From positions 12,722,392 through 12,786,391 of the forward strand of contig NC_067203.1 of NCBI RefSeq assembly GCF_026262505.1: a stretch of DNA of 64,000 nt, written 5' to 3'. The notes below the pieces were generated by a model. The model searched no databases and was not told where the DNA came from. It saw only the letters and a program-made list of their open reading frames with translations. Both the position numbers and the translations under genes were made by a program. Each line of letters starts with the position of its first letter. The first letter of the stretch is position 1. The stretch comes from Trichomonas vaginalis G3 (lineage: Eukaryota > Parabasalia > Trichomonadida > Trichomonadidae). Shown here piece by piece: positions 29,357-39,590 of the stretch.

Positions 29357-29637
29357 TTAAACAATTACTTGGAATGCACTAAGAGATGTGAATTTCTTAA
29401 GAGATTCAATTAAACTATATGCAAGTGATGGAAATCGACCACATCGCAAATCACTGACTTCCATACGATAAACATTAATACCGGCATAATCATCATACTC
29501 ATAATTATTTTGAACATTAACTATATTTAAATTAAACTTACTCAATTCATATTTGCTTTCGTCAGGACAAAAATGGATTAATCCGAGATAAAAAACAGAA
29601 GGAGTGATGGAAATCGACCACATCGTAAATCACTGAC
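29357..29637 (-). pseudogene. Duplicated C-terminal piece of paralogue 2, cut off by a stop
   Basis: It encodes the conserved SITPSVFYLGLI ... SAFQVIV C-terminus a second time, right after the stop of the gene at 29638. The first pass through this segment ends at a TAA (29638-29640) where the other paralogues have GAA. The duplicated piece is joined at the 6-bp microhomology AGTGAT (29603-29608; ATCACT on the coding strand), which occurs in both parent sequences. This is a footprint of unequal crossing over or slippage. It has no start or promoter of its own and is probably not translated alone. Confidence 0.75.
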
Positions 29638-31326
29638 TTACATACGATATACATTAATACCGGCATAATCATCATATTCATAATTATTTTGAACATTAAC
29701 TATATTTAAATTAAACTTACTCAACTCAATTCGACTTTGGTCTGGACAAATATTGATTAATCCAAGATAAAAAACAGAAGGAGTGATAGAACTAAATGAA
29801 TTTTCGTGTAATGTAACAAGTTCGGACAAGAAAATCTTAGTTATATTTGGATAGAGAGAGAATGCATCAGGCATAATTTCGGAACTATCAGATAATGTAA
29901 CACTTGTAAGGTTGGAACAGTTATAGAAAGCATTTCCGTATATTGTAGTCTTTGCTCTGAATCGGACTACTTCTAATGGAGTATGAGCAAATGTATACTG
30001 TAATACTGCAGAAACTGTGGGAGGAATGTTGACATATCTAAGGGAATAACAACTCAGAAAACACGAATCACCAATTGACCGAATTTTGTATGGGAGATCT
30101 ATGTACTTCAATGAAATACAATTTTCAAAACAAGAACTACCAATTGTTTTAAGAGATGGTGGAAAGTAAATGTACTGGAGATTATAACAATCTTTGAACA
30201 CACAATCATCAAATGAAATCAAATTTAAACAATGCGAAATATTCATAATTTGAATTTTGCCGTGTTCGAATGCCGAATTTCCAATTGAAATGAGCGATGA
30301 TGGATAAGGGAATGAGACAGTCACAAGATTTACACAGCTTTCAAATGCGTTTGAACCAATTTCTCTGATAGTTTCTGAAATTGTCACTTTTTCTATACAA
30401 TTTTGACCTCTAAATACATTTTCTCCAATGGAAATAACATTACTTCCAAACACAGTTGACTTGATTTCGACATTATTGATGCAATTATTGCTAAAACCTG
30501 AAACAATCCATTCATTTTCATTTTGAGAGTAAACAAAGCCATCAAATAAAGTAATTCTTGCAAATCCATTTCCTGAATGTCCGGTTGATTTTGTTCCGCT
30601 TGGTTCTGTGATTTGTTGATTTCCACCAGTTGTAGATGCATTTGTCAAGCAGTATTTCGATGTTAGTTTGCATTCACTTGGATAGTCTTTTGCTGTTGAT
30701 TCTGTGTAAACATAACCGCTACCTCCACTACCTCCATTAGTATCACCTTCATTATTTCCTGTTGGTTTTGTTTGAGAGCCAGCAACAGTACCTCCACCGC
30801 CACCACCTCCATCACGTGCAGTATGTGCTCCTTGAAAGAAATCACCTCCATATGATGATGAAGTTTGAGTACCAGGATAACTTCCACTTCCAGTTAGACC
30901 ACCTCCAAAACCTCCTGTTTGGGCATCTTGTCCACCACCTCCTGCAACAATTACACGCGAATAAATGCTATCTTCCTTGATTCTGATGTCTGTGCCACCT
31001 CCACCACCATGTGCTGGATCATTTGAATCAGTTCCCCAAGCACATCCACCTCCATTGTATCCACCTTCTGCCAATCCAGATGCTACTCCTTTTCCAACAC
31101 CTCCAACTTGTATATAGACTGTTGTGGCCTCAGATAGCGTTAAATAACCAACAGAATAACCTCCTTTTCCTCCTACACCAGATTGAGAGTTTAAAGATCC
31201 ACCACCCTGTGCACCCCAAACTTCTAATTTATAGTATCCAATTTCAAGAGATTTAGTCTGGGAACTACCAGTATATGAAAAATCAAATATCGCTTCAATT
31301 ACAAGAAATTCTAGATAAACAAACAT
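29638..31326 (-). CDS. Secreted glycine-rich + BspA-like LRR protein, paralogue 2 (562 aa, C-terminally truncated)
   Basis: Signal peptide (MFVYLEFLVIEA), glycine-rich domain (LEIGYYKLEVWGAQGGG; GGGGGTDIRI; VIVAGGGG) and BspA-type repeats (IREIGSNAFESC, ISIGNSAFEHG, KTIGSSCFENC, RSIGDSCFLSC), as in paralogue 1. The GGGWYGGG block is reduced to GGGGGGGT. The protein ends at INVYRM because of a TAA where the others continue EVSDLRCG, so it lacks the invariant last 34 residues. The rest of the frame is intact, so it may still be expressed and secreted. The promoter has the same TCATAA context. Confidence 0.78.
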   Translation of the reverse strand: MFVYLEFLVIEAIFDFSYTGSSQTKSLEIGYYKLEVWGAQGGGSLNSQSGVGGKGGYSVGYLTLSEATTVYIQVGGVGKGVASGLAEGGYNGGGCAWGTDSNDPAHGGGGGTDIRIKEDSIYSRVIVAGGGGQDAQTGGFGGGLTGSGSYPGTQTSSSYGGDFFQGAHTARDGGGGGGGTVAGSQTKPTGNNEGDTNGGSGGSGYVYTESTAKDYPSECKLTSKYCLTNASTTGGNQQITEPSGTKSTGHSGNGFARITLFDGFVYSQNENEWIVSGFSNNCINNVEIKSTVFGSNVISIGENVFRGQNCIEKVTISETIREIGSNAFESCVNLVTVSFPYPSSLISIGNSAFEHGKIQIMNISHCLNLISFDDCVFKDCYNLQYIYFPPSLKTIGSSCFENCISLKYIDLPYKIRSIGDSCFLSCYSLRYVNIPPTVSAVLQYTFAHTPLEVVRFRAKTTIYGNAFYNCSNLTSVTLSDSSEIMPDAFSLYPNITKIFLSELVTLHENSFSSITPSVFYLGLINICPDQSRIELSKFNLNIVNVQNNYEYDDYAGINVYRM

Positions 31327-31720
31327 ATCATAAACCCCTTAAATAAATAAGGAAATCTTTATTCCAAGAAATTGTATGCTTAATGGAAAATAGTTTGAAT
31401 GTATAGACGAATTATAAGAATTTTCAAGTCGTTTTGTTGCAAAACATCTGAATGTTAAAGAATTTCTCAATATTTTAGATAAAATCACAACAAAGGTATA
31501 TTTAGTATTAGTCCGAACTGAAAACCAGATGCCAGTTCAAAAATAAAACATTTAGTAGGATGCGTTGGACAGTTCCTCCCCTGAGGGAAGGAAAATTAAT
31601 TTTACAGCTCTCAAAGGATTCATCAATCAATTAATCAATAATTGTTTGTTCACGAGTATACTTGAATTATTTTTAAACAACAATAAATATTATTAAAATA
31701 CGTTTATTAATATCAAAAGA
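31327..31720. other. Intergenic between divergent genes
   Basis: AT-rich region of 394 bp. It holds the conserved upstream segment of paralogue 2 and presumably the promoter of the coiled-coil gene at 31721. No ORF or repeat is seen. Confidence 0.5.
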
Positions 31721-32959
31721 ATGGAAGAAGATAATTCTGTTGACTTAGATCTCGATTTGTCAAATAAAAACATATCTCTTCATAACATTGGTCTTTCAGA
31801 TTCATATGAATTTAACGAAGAAGAACCTGACAACGAAAACTCCAAAATTAACCATACAAATGATCAATTAACGAAGATTGAAGATATAAGTATTCAAAAA
31901 TATGATCAGTTATTGCATGAACTTACTAATAATAGTAAAAACGAAGAAGATTCTACAAAAATATATCCAAAAGAAGACGATTTAATGGAAATCTGTCTTA
32001 CAATATCTAAAATAGCTTCAAGCACAATAAAAACTACAGAAATACCTTCAGATAAATTAGATCAGAAAAATTTCATCGTTAATATTGTTCAACAACTTGT
32101 TAATCTTGTACAAAATCCAACACAAAGTCCGCAATATCTTGAGCTTCTTGCAAAAAACAAAAATAAAAAGATTCAACTCGCAAAATTACAACAAAAGTAC
32201 GATTTCCTATACGAAGAAGTTAATCGATATAAGAACGAGGTTCGCAAGATATCAGAATCAGTTGATTCCAAGAAAGAAACTCAAATCGATCAAAAAATAC
32301 AACAAATTGCAGATTTAGTTGAATTACAAAAGAAAACTCAAAAGAAACTACTCAGAGAAACGAAACATCTCCATTATACAGAATCCATTCAGCCAGAAGT
32401 CTATGAACCAAAAACAAAATCGATTCAAATTCAAAATCAAATTTCAGAAAGCGAATCATCATCAGAAGCAATCAATATCTCGAGACCTGTAGATAAATCA
32501 ACAAAACATACTAAATCATTTAAATCTTCCCATGAAAAACAAAGAACAGAAGCAGAATTTGATGAACTCATGGAAAAACGTTCAAAATATCATACAAATA
32601 ATACAAGTAAAACAGACATTAAAAGAACAAAGAGAATTCCATATCCTGAATCATCCAGCACTGAGTCTTCAAGTGATTTGATTATTCTTACCACAAAACC
32701 ACAAAAGATCACAAATATATCAAAGGTTCATCATCGATCATATAAATATGAGAATAATTCCGACTCATTATCACAAACAGACGAAAATTTTGAAAAATCA
32801 GATCAATATTCTAAATTAGGCAAGAAAGTCAATAAACTGATAGGAATTACTAATCACATCCAAGGAGATTTTGAAACTACACACGGAAATCTTTCTCTTT
32901 CACAGTTATCTATGCTTCATGAGAGTTTACTTGACGAAGAGAGGAAATTACGCAAATAA
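31721..32959 (+). CDS. Coiled-coil, low-complexity protein (412 aa)
   Basis: An acidic N-terminus (VDLDLDLSNKN) is followed by a helical region (about 85-225) with a clear coiled coil (LAKLQQKYDFLYEEVNRYK). Then come Ser/Lys/Thr-rich disordered sequence and a C-terminal helix (LSLSQLSMLHESLLDEERKL). It lies on the opposite strand within the glycine-rich/BspA array and has no relation to it. Family not recognised; it is likely a cytoskeletal or scaffold protein. Confidence 0.6.
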   Translation: MEEDNSVDLDLDLSNKNISLHNIGLSDSYEFNEEEPDNENSKINHTNDQLTKIEDISIQKYDQLLHELTNNSKNEEDSTKIYPKEDDLMEICLTISKIASSTIKTTEIPSDKLDQKNFIVNIVQQLVNLVQNPTQSPQYLELLAKNKNKKIQLAKLQQKYDFLYEEVNRYKNEVRKISESVDSKKETQIDQKIQQIADLVELQKKTQKKLLRETKHLHYTESIQPEVYEPKTKSIQIQNQISESESSSEAINISRPVDKSTKHTKSFKSSHEKQRTEAEFDELMEKRSKYHTNNTSKTDIKRTKRIPYPESSSTESSSDLIILTTKPQKITNISKVHHRSYKYENNSDSLSQTDENFEKSDQYSKLGKKVNKLIGITNHIQGDFETTHGNLSLSQLSMLHESLLDEERKLRK

Positions 32960-33645
32960 AATTTCATATCTTGTTTGGTTTATAAATATTTTGTTTATTT
33001 TATTCATATTTAGAATAATTTTTGGATTTTCATTAAAATGTGCGAGAATTCTTGAAAATTATAATTCAGCAGTAGTATTTTGCAATTTTAATCATGACAT
33101 TAATCATCTAGCTTCCTGAGAGTAACTTGTACACAAATCAACTGATTAAAGAATCAAGAACATAGAATTTTCTTATTTCAATCAATAAAAATATAGCAAA
33201 TTCTATGAGCCAGCAATTTATTGAAGGGCGCAAGACATTTCCTTCGTCGCCTCAATATAAATGTTCTTTTCCTTAATGAATAGAAACTTGGTTAACATTG
33301 GTTCAGATTCAAGATAATAATTCAAATTTGTTCAGATGATTAGAGTGATTGCTAGGAAAAAACATAGTAAAAATTACTTAGCATGTATATTTTATTATTA
33401 CAAACAAACAAAACTCTATAACAAATCTATAATTTCTTTTTTGATTTCTATCTTTTTGCTTCAGTTCTAAAATAGAAAAAAGATAAAAGAGCAAAATATC
33501 ACAAATAACTAAAGCAGTTGATGATTGATTGAAAACAACTCATATCTGCTATATTATATATCTTATGTATCTTATCTCATATCTTATTATATCTATTATA
33601 TCTTATTAAATTATTTCTTATATATAATATCAAATGATGAATGAA
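32960..33645. other. Intergenic, with 3' flank of paralogue 3
   Basis: No gene is seen in the first 420 bp. From about 33383 to 33645 is the conserved 3' flank of the array (ATTACAAACAAAC..., TTTTTGCTTCAGTTCTA). Confidence 0.5.
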
Positions 33646-35832
33646 TTAAACAATAACTTGGAATGCACTGAGAGATGTAAATTTCTTAAGAGATTCAATT
33701 AAACTATATGCAAGTGATGGAAATCGACCACAGTGTAAATCTTCAACTTCCATCCTATATACTTTAATACCTGCATAATCATCATACTCATACCTTTTTC
33801 GAACATTAACTGAATTTAAATTAAACTTTCTCAATTCAAATTTGCTTTGTTCAGGACAAACGTGGATTAACCCGAGATAAAAAACAGAAGGGGAAATATT
33901 ATCAAAAGAGTTATTATGAAGGGTGACGAGTTCAGACAAGAATATCTTGGAGATATTTGGACAAAGGGCAAATGCTTGAGGCTTTATAACGGAATTCTCA
34001 AATAAAGTAACACTGGTTAAGTTGGAACAGTTACAAAACGCATTTCCGTTTATTGTAATTGTGGCTCTAAATCTTACAGATTCAATTCCAGAGTTGGAAA
34101 ACGTATATGGATTGATAGAAGGAACAGTTCCAGGAATGTTTACAAAGACAAGGGAGCGACAATAGCTAAAGGAATGCTCGCCAAGGGAAGTGATTTTAAA
34201 GGGGAGGTCAACGTATTTCAATGAGATACAGTAATAAAAACAGTGAGGAGCAATTGACGTGAGATACATGGGCAAAAACACTGATTGAAGGTTGAAACAT
34301 TCTCTGAATATATCTGATGAAAAAGATGTTAATTGTAAACAATGAGAGAGATTGATTGTTTCAATGCCGGAACTCTTAAATGCAGATTTGCCAATTGTTT
34401 GTAAATCTAGGAATCTATCTCCGATTTGATTCAAAGTTCCAGCTCCTTGGAAACAATAATCACCAATAGAAGAAACTTTAGATAGATCACCAAATGAATT
34501 CAGTGAAGTACATCCTTGGAAACAAAATGTACCAATCGATGCCAAATTGGTTAAATCGCCTATTGATTGCAAAGATGTGCACCCTTGGAAACAATAATCT
34601 CCAATTGTTGTAACTTTAGATAAATTACCAAATGAATTTAGTGAAGTACATCCTTGAAAACAATAATTTCCGATTGTTGTAGCTTTTGACAAATCACCAA
34701 ATGAATTAAGTTTAGAGCAGCCTTTAAATGCTGAATCTCCAATTGATATAAGTGAGGAAGATGTAATAAATGAAACATTAACAAGAGTTATGCAATTCTC
34801 AAATGCACTCGAACCAATTTCTCTAATCGTATCTGGCAATTTTACTTCTGTGATACAACTTTGATCTTTGAATGCATTATTTGCAATAGAAACAACATTC
34901 TGTTCAAAGATTGTGGATTCTGGTTCAATAATACTTAAACAGTTGTCGAGAAATCCAACAACTGCCCATTCATTTTGGAATAAATAATAACTTAAACCAA
35001 GATAAACTAAAGTAATTCTTGCAGTCCCGTTTCCTGAATGTCCGGTTGATATTGTTCCATCTGGTTCTGTAATTTGTTGATTTCCACCAATTGTAGATGC
35101 ATTTGTCAAGTAGTATTTCGATGTTAGTTTGCATCCACTTGGATAGCTTTTTGCTGTTGATTCTGTGTAAACATAACCGCTACCTCCACTACCTCCATTA
35201 GTATCTTCTCCGGAATTTGACGTTGGAATTGATTGAGAGCCATCGAGAGTACCTCCACCGTACCAACCTCCCCCTCCACCGCCTCCATCATTTCTGGTGT
35301 GTGCCCCTTGAAAGAAAGCACCTCCATATGATGATGAAGTTTGACCACCTGGATGGTAATCTCCATGTGCATTTCCGCCTCCAGTTAGGCCACCACCAAA
35401 ACCTCCATATTCACTATCTTCGCCACCAGCTCCACCGCCTCCTGCCACAATTACACGCGCATAAATGTTATCTTCGTTGATTCTGATGTCTGTTCCACCT
35501 CCACCACCATGTGCTGGATCATCCCAACTACTTGCCCAAGCATATCCACCTCCATTGTATCCACCTTCTGCTCTTCCAGAGGATACAGATTTTCCAACAC
35601 CGCCAACTTGAATATAGACTGTTGTAGTCTCAGTTAATGTTATATAACCGACAGAATAGCCTCCTTTACTTCCTGGACCAGAGTTAGAGTTGCCAGGCAT
35701 AGATCCACCACCCTGAGCACCCCAAACTTCGAATTTATAGAATCCAGGTTCGAGAGTTTTTGTCTGGGAACTCCCAGTAAATGAAAAATCATATATTACT
35801 TCAAATACAAGAAATACTAGATAAACAAACAT
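33646..35832 (-). CDS. Secreted glycine-rich + BspA-like LRR protein, paralogue 3 (728 aa)
   Basis: The longest intact member of the array. It has a signal peptide, the glycine-rich domain (about 18-285), then an enlarged repeat region. Between about 375 and 475 there are four to five near-identical 23-residue repeats of the type SFGDLSKVTTIGDYCFQGCTSLN, encoded by a 69-bp tandem repeat at about 34440-34740. Standard BspA repeats (TSIAPHCFYYC, TSLGEHSFSYC) and the invariant C-terminus follow. The internal 69-bp repeats are a site for further length change. Likely secreted; no anchor is seen. Confidence 0.82.
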   Translation of the reverse strand: MFVYLVFLVFEVIYDFSFTGSSQTKTLEPGFYKFEVWGAQGGGSMPGNSNSGPGSKGGYSVGYITLTETTTVYIQVGGVGKSVSSGRAEGGYNGGGYAWASSWDDPAHGGGGGTDIRINEDNIYARVIVAGGGGAGGEDSEYGGFGGGLTGGGNAHGDYHPGGQTSSSYGGAFFQGAHTRNDGGGGGGGWYGGGTLDGSQSIPTSNSGEDTNGGSGGSGYVYTESTAKSYPSGCKLTSKYYLTNASTIGGNQQITEPDGTISTGHSGNGTARITLVYLGLSYYLFQNEWAVVGFLDNCLSIIEPESTIFEQNVVSIANNAFKDQSCITEVKLPDTIREIGSSAFENCITLVNVSFITSSSLISIGDSAFKGCSKLNSFGDLSKATTIGNYCFQGCTSLNSFGNLSKVTTIGDYCFQGCTSLQSIGDLTNLASIGTFCFQGCTSLNSFGDLSKVSSIGDYCFQGAGTLNQIGDRFLDLQTIGKSAFKSSGIETINLSHCLQLTSFSSDIFRECFNLQSVFLPMYLTSIAPHCFYYCISLKYVDLPFKITSLGEHSFSYCRSLVFVNIPGTVPSINPYTFSNSGIESVRFRATITINGNAFCNCSNLTSVTLFENSVIKPQAFALCPNISKIFLSELVTLHNNSFDNISPSVFYLGLIHVCPEQSKFELRKFNLNSVNVRKRYEYDDYAGIKVYRMEVEDLHCGRFPSLAYSLIESLKKFTSLSAFQVIV

Positions 35833-36995
35833 ATCATATACTCATACGAATAAGGAGAATTCTTATATCCTCGAGAAAACGCTATCTAATAACAAATCTG
35901 AATGCACATGGTGATATCATGGATGCTTGAAAGTAGCATAAATTATAAATTCAAGTTAAATAATTAATAATATTATATTCATAAATTATTCTTCACGTGA
36001 TATATTGTTAATTTTGAAGAATTAAATGTGATGATGTTTTGTATGAATAAAAGACAGACGTTCTAAGTTCGCTCCAACATAAAAATAAAGATATCTTTGA
36101 ACTTATCTTCTTTGCATGATGAAGAACTATCACATCAATATCTGCACAAAAATATAGTGATTTCAATCTAACAAATACCAAGTTAAGATAAAAAAAGCAA
36201 TTGAAACGCACGATCATTTTCCATTCAAATGATGTCAAAAGAATAAACTTCTGATCAAAATTTTGAATTCGATGATAAATAATACTGGAGAAACTAATGG
36301 CGGAATTGGCAACTTTTCGCACATCTGGTTTCCTCTCATACAAAAAATGATGATTTCCTTTCCAAACATTCCATGTTCAAAAGTTACTCAAATTATCTCA
36401 AATAACATCAGATAATTTGAACACTCCAATTTGGGGACATTTGTCTTCCTCAATATTGGATTCATATTCAAGATTATGATTGAAGAAATTTTGGGTTTGA
36501 ACATATATATATATGGTCGATGAAAAATTGAGCATTTTTAAAAAACCGCCGTTTGTGAGAAAATTGAGAGTTTCGATGTATACTTTTTGACGATGCAAAA
36601 TACTTTGAAAGGACCAAAAATTTTTTATTGTCAGAAAGTTTACAAATGTATACTTTCTGACGAACAGACTCTGAGAAAGTACTCAAACGCGGTTTTTAAT
36701 TTCCGCACATTAATACAATTTGGCGACCTTATATACATATTTTATTATTACAAACAAACGAACAAAACTCTATAATCAATCTATCATTTCTTTTTTCTTT
36801 TCTGTTTCTTTCTTTCGTTTTGCTTCAGTTCTAAAATAGAAAAAAAGATAAAAGAGTGAAATATCACAAATAACTAAAGCAGTTGATGAATGATTGATAA
36901 CCATTCATATTGAATATCATCTTATATAATATCTTATTATATCTATTATATCTTATTAAATTATTTCTTATATATAATATCAAATGATGAATGAA
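35833..36995. other. Intergenic, no gene recognised; short repeats and 3' flank of paralogue 4
   Basis: A stretch of 1.16 kb. Short overlapping ORFs on both strands have no supporting features. At 36575-36675 the motif TGTATACTTT(T/C)TGACGA occurs twice, and TCAGAAAGT pairs with ACTTTCTGA nine bases for nine as an inverted repeat (about 36632-36661). From 36740 on is the conserved 3' flank of the array. Confidence 0.5.
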
Positions 36996-39107
36996 TTAAA
37001 CAATAACTTGGAATGCACTAAGAGATGTGAATTTCTTAAGAGATTCAATTAAACTATATGCAAGTGATGGAAATCGACCACATCGCAAATCACTGACTTC
37101 CATACGATAAACATTAATACCGGCATAATCATCATACTCATAATTATTTTGTACATTTACAATATTTAAATTAAACTTACTCAATTCATATTTGCTTTCG
37201 TCAGGACAAAAATGGATTAATCCGAGATAAAAAACAGAAGGAGTGATGGAACCAAAGGAATTTTCGTGTAATGTAACAAACTCAAACAAGAAAATCTTAG
37301 TTATATTTGGACAGAGTGCAAATGCATCAGGCATAACAACAGAACTATCAGATAATGTAACACTTGTAAGGTTGGAACAGTTATAGAAGGCATTTCCACT
37401 GATAGTAACTGTTCTTCTGAATTTTACTGCTTCCATTCCAGAATCAGAAAATGTATATGGTTTAATAGAAGAAACAGTTTTGGGAATGTTGGCGTAAAGA
37501 AGTGAAGAACAATGGCTGAAGGAATACTCATCAATGGAATCCAAATGAAAGGGGAGGTCTACATACTTTAATGAGGTACACATATAAAAACAATGAGATC
37601 CAATAGAAGTTAAATAAGTTGGGAAATAAACAGATCTTAGCGAGAAACATTCTTTGAAAGCATTTGAAGGAAAAGAAGTTATTTTTGTACAGTGCGTTAG
37701 ATTTATTGTTTCAATTTGAGAGCGCTCAAAAGCAGATTTTCCAATTGCTTGTAAATCTAGAAATTTATCTCCAATTTGATTTCAAACTCCACATCCTTGA
37801 AAACAACAATCACCAACGGAAGTAACTTTTGATAAATCACCTAATGAATTTAAAGATGAACACCATTGAAAACAATAGTCGCGAATAGATGTAATATGAG
37901 ATAAATTACATAAAGAGCTCAAAGCTAGGCACCATTGGAAAGAATATTCACCGATTGTTGTAACTTTAGATAAATCACCAAATGAATTAAGTTTAGAACA
38001 TCTTTTAAATGCCGAACTTCCTATTGTAGTAAGTGATGAAGAAGTAATAAATGAAACTTTAACAAGATTGATGCAATTCTCAAATGCATTAGAACCAATT
38101 TCTCTGATTGTTTCTGGTAATTTTACTTCTTCGATACAACTTTGATTTTTAAATGCATTATTTGCAATGGAAACAACATTCTTTCCATCTGCTACTGATT
38201 TTATTTCAACAACATTGACACATCTATTACTAAATCCCGAAACAATATAATCATTTCCAGATGATAATAAATTAAGATCTGTATCAATTAAAGTAATTCT
38301 TGCAAATCCATTTCCTGAATGTCCTGTTGATTTTGTTCCATCTGGTTCTAGAATAGATTGATCTCCACCAGTTGTAGATGCATCCTTCAAGTAGTATTTC
38401 GATGTTAGTTTGCATCCATTTGGATAGTTTTTTGCTGTTGATTCTGTGTAAACATAACCGCTACCTCCACTACCTCCATTAGAATCACCTTCAGAACCTG
38501 ACGTTGGTTTCATTTGAGAGCCATCAGCAGTACCTCCACCGTACCAACCTCCACCTCCACAACCTCCATCCCATGCAGTATGTGCTCCTTGAAAGAAAGC
38601 ACCTCCATTTGATGATGAAGTTTGAGTACCTGGATCATAATTTCCAGCTGAATTTCCACCTCCAGTTAGACCACCTCCAAAACCTCCTGTTTCTCGATCT
38701 TCTCCACCACCTCCACCGCCTCCTGCAACAATTACACGTGAATAAATATTATCTTCGTTGATTCTGATGTCTGTTCCACCTCCACCACCATGTGCTGGAT
38801 AACTTGAACCACCTGCCCACGCACATCCACCTCCATTGTATCCACCTTCTGCCAATCCATTTTCTTTTCTTTTTCCAACACCTCCAACTTGGATATAGAC
38901 TGTTGTTACTTCATTTAAGTTTAAATACCCAACAGAATAACCTCCTTTTCCTCCTATGCCAGAGTGAGAGTTTAAAGATCCACCACCCTGCGCACCCCAA
39001 ACTTCAAATTTATAGAATCCAGGATCAAGTGCTTTTGTTTGGGCACTCCCAGTATATGAAAAATTGTATGATGCTTCAAATACAAGAAATACTAGATAAA
39101 TAAACAT
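36996..39107 (-). pseudogene. Glycine-rich + BspA-like LRR gene, paralogue 4, with in-frame TGA
   Basis: A full-length frame of 704 codons interrupted once, at codon 442, by TGA (37782-37784). Paralogue 3 has a Leu codon (TTG) at the matching place (GTLNQIGD). Upstream: signal peptide, glycine-rich domain and BspA repeats (441 aa). Downstream the same frame continues through LDLQAIGKSAF, more BspA repeats and the intact conserved C-terminus. One substitution explains the break. It could be a young pseudogene, a truncated but still secreted 441-aa protein, or, less likely, a read-through site or a sequencing error. Confidence 0.8.
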
Positions 39108-39590
39108 ATCATAAACTTATAATTTATAGAGGAATCCAAATTTTCTCCATGGAATTTCTCAGAAGGAGTTTTTTAACCAATGTGGTTGTAATGCAAATAT
39201 TTGGTAGGCAGATAGGTATATAATATTTGGACTTTGCAAAATTTTTGTTCGAGATATAAGATTGGTTAACCATTGAAGCAAGATTTTGCAAAATATGCAA
39301 TAGAATGTCGAATATCATGCAATGCAAACACAAATTAATGCTCAAATAGAGCAACCAACGAAGATGAAATTTACCTAAGATTCATCACGCCATAAAATTC
39401 TTAATCATAAGGATTACTGTTCTCAAATTTCGAGAATGATTTAAGGAGAGTATAAATGTGCAGCTATACAAGCCAACTACCCAATAAGCGCAAAATAGAT
39501 ATAAGGAATTTATTGATTAATCAACTTAGTCCATATGAACTGTTATGTGTTTTGATCGAAAAACATATTTATTATTATAATTTTTATTCG
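39108..39590. other. Intergenic, nothing recognised
   Basis: Upstream region of paralogue 4 (TCATAA initiator context conserved) and AT-rich spacer. Small ORFs lack support. Confidence 0.5.
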
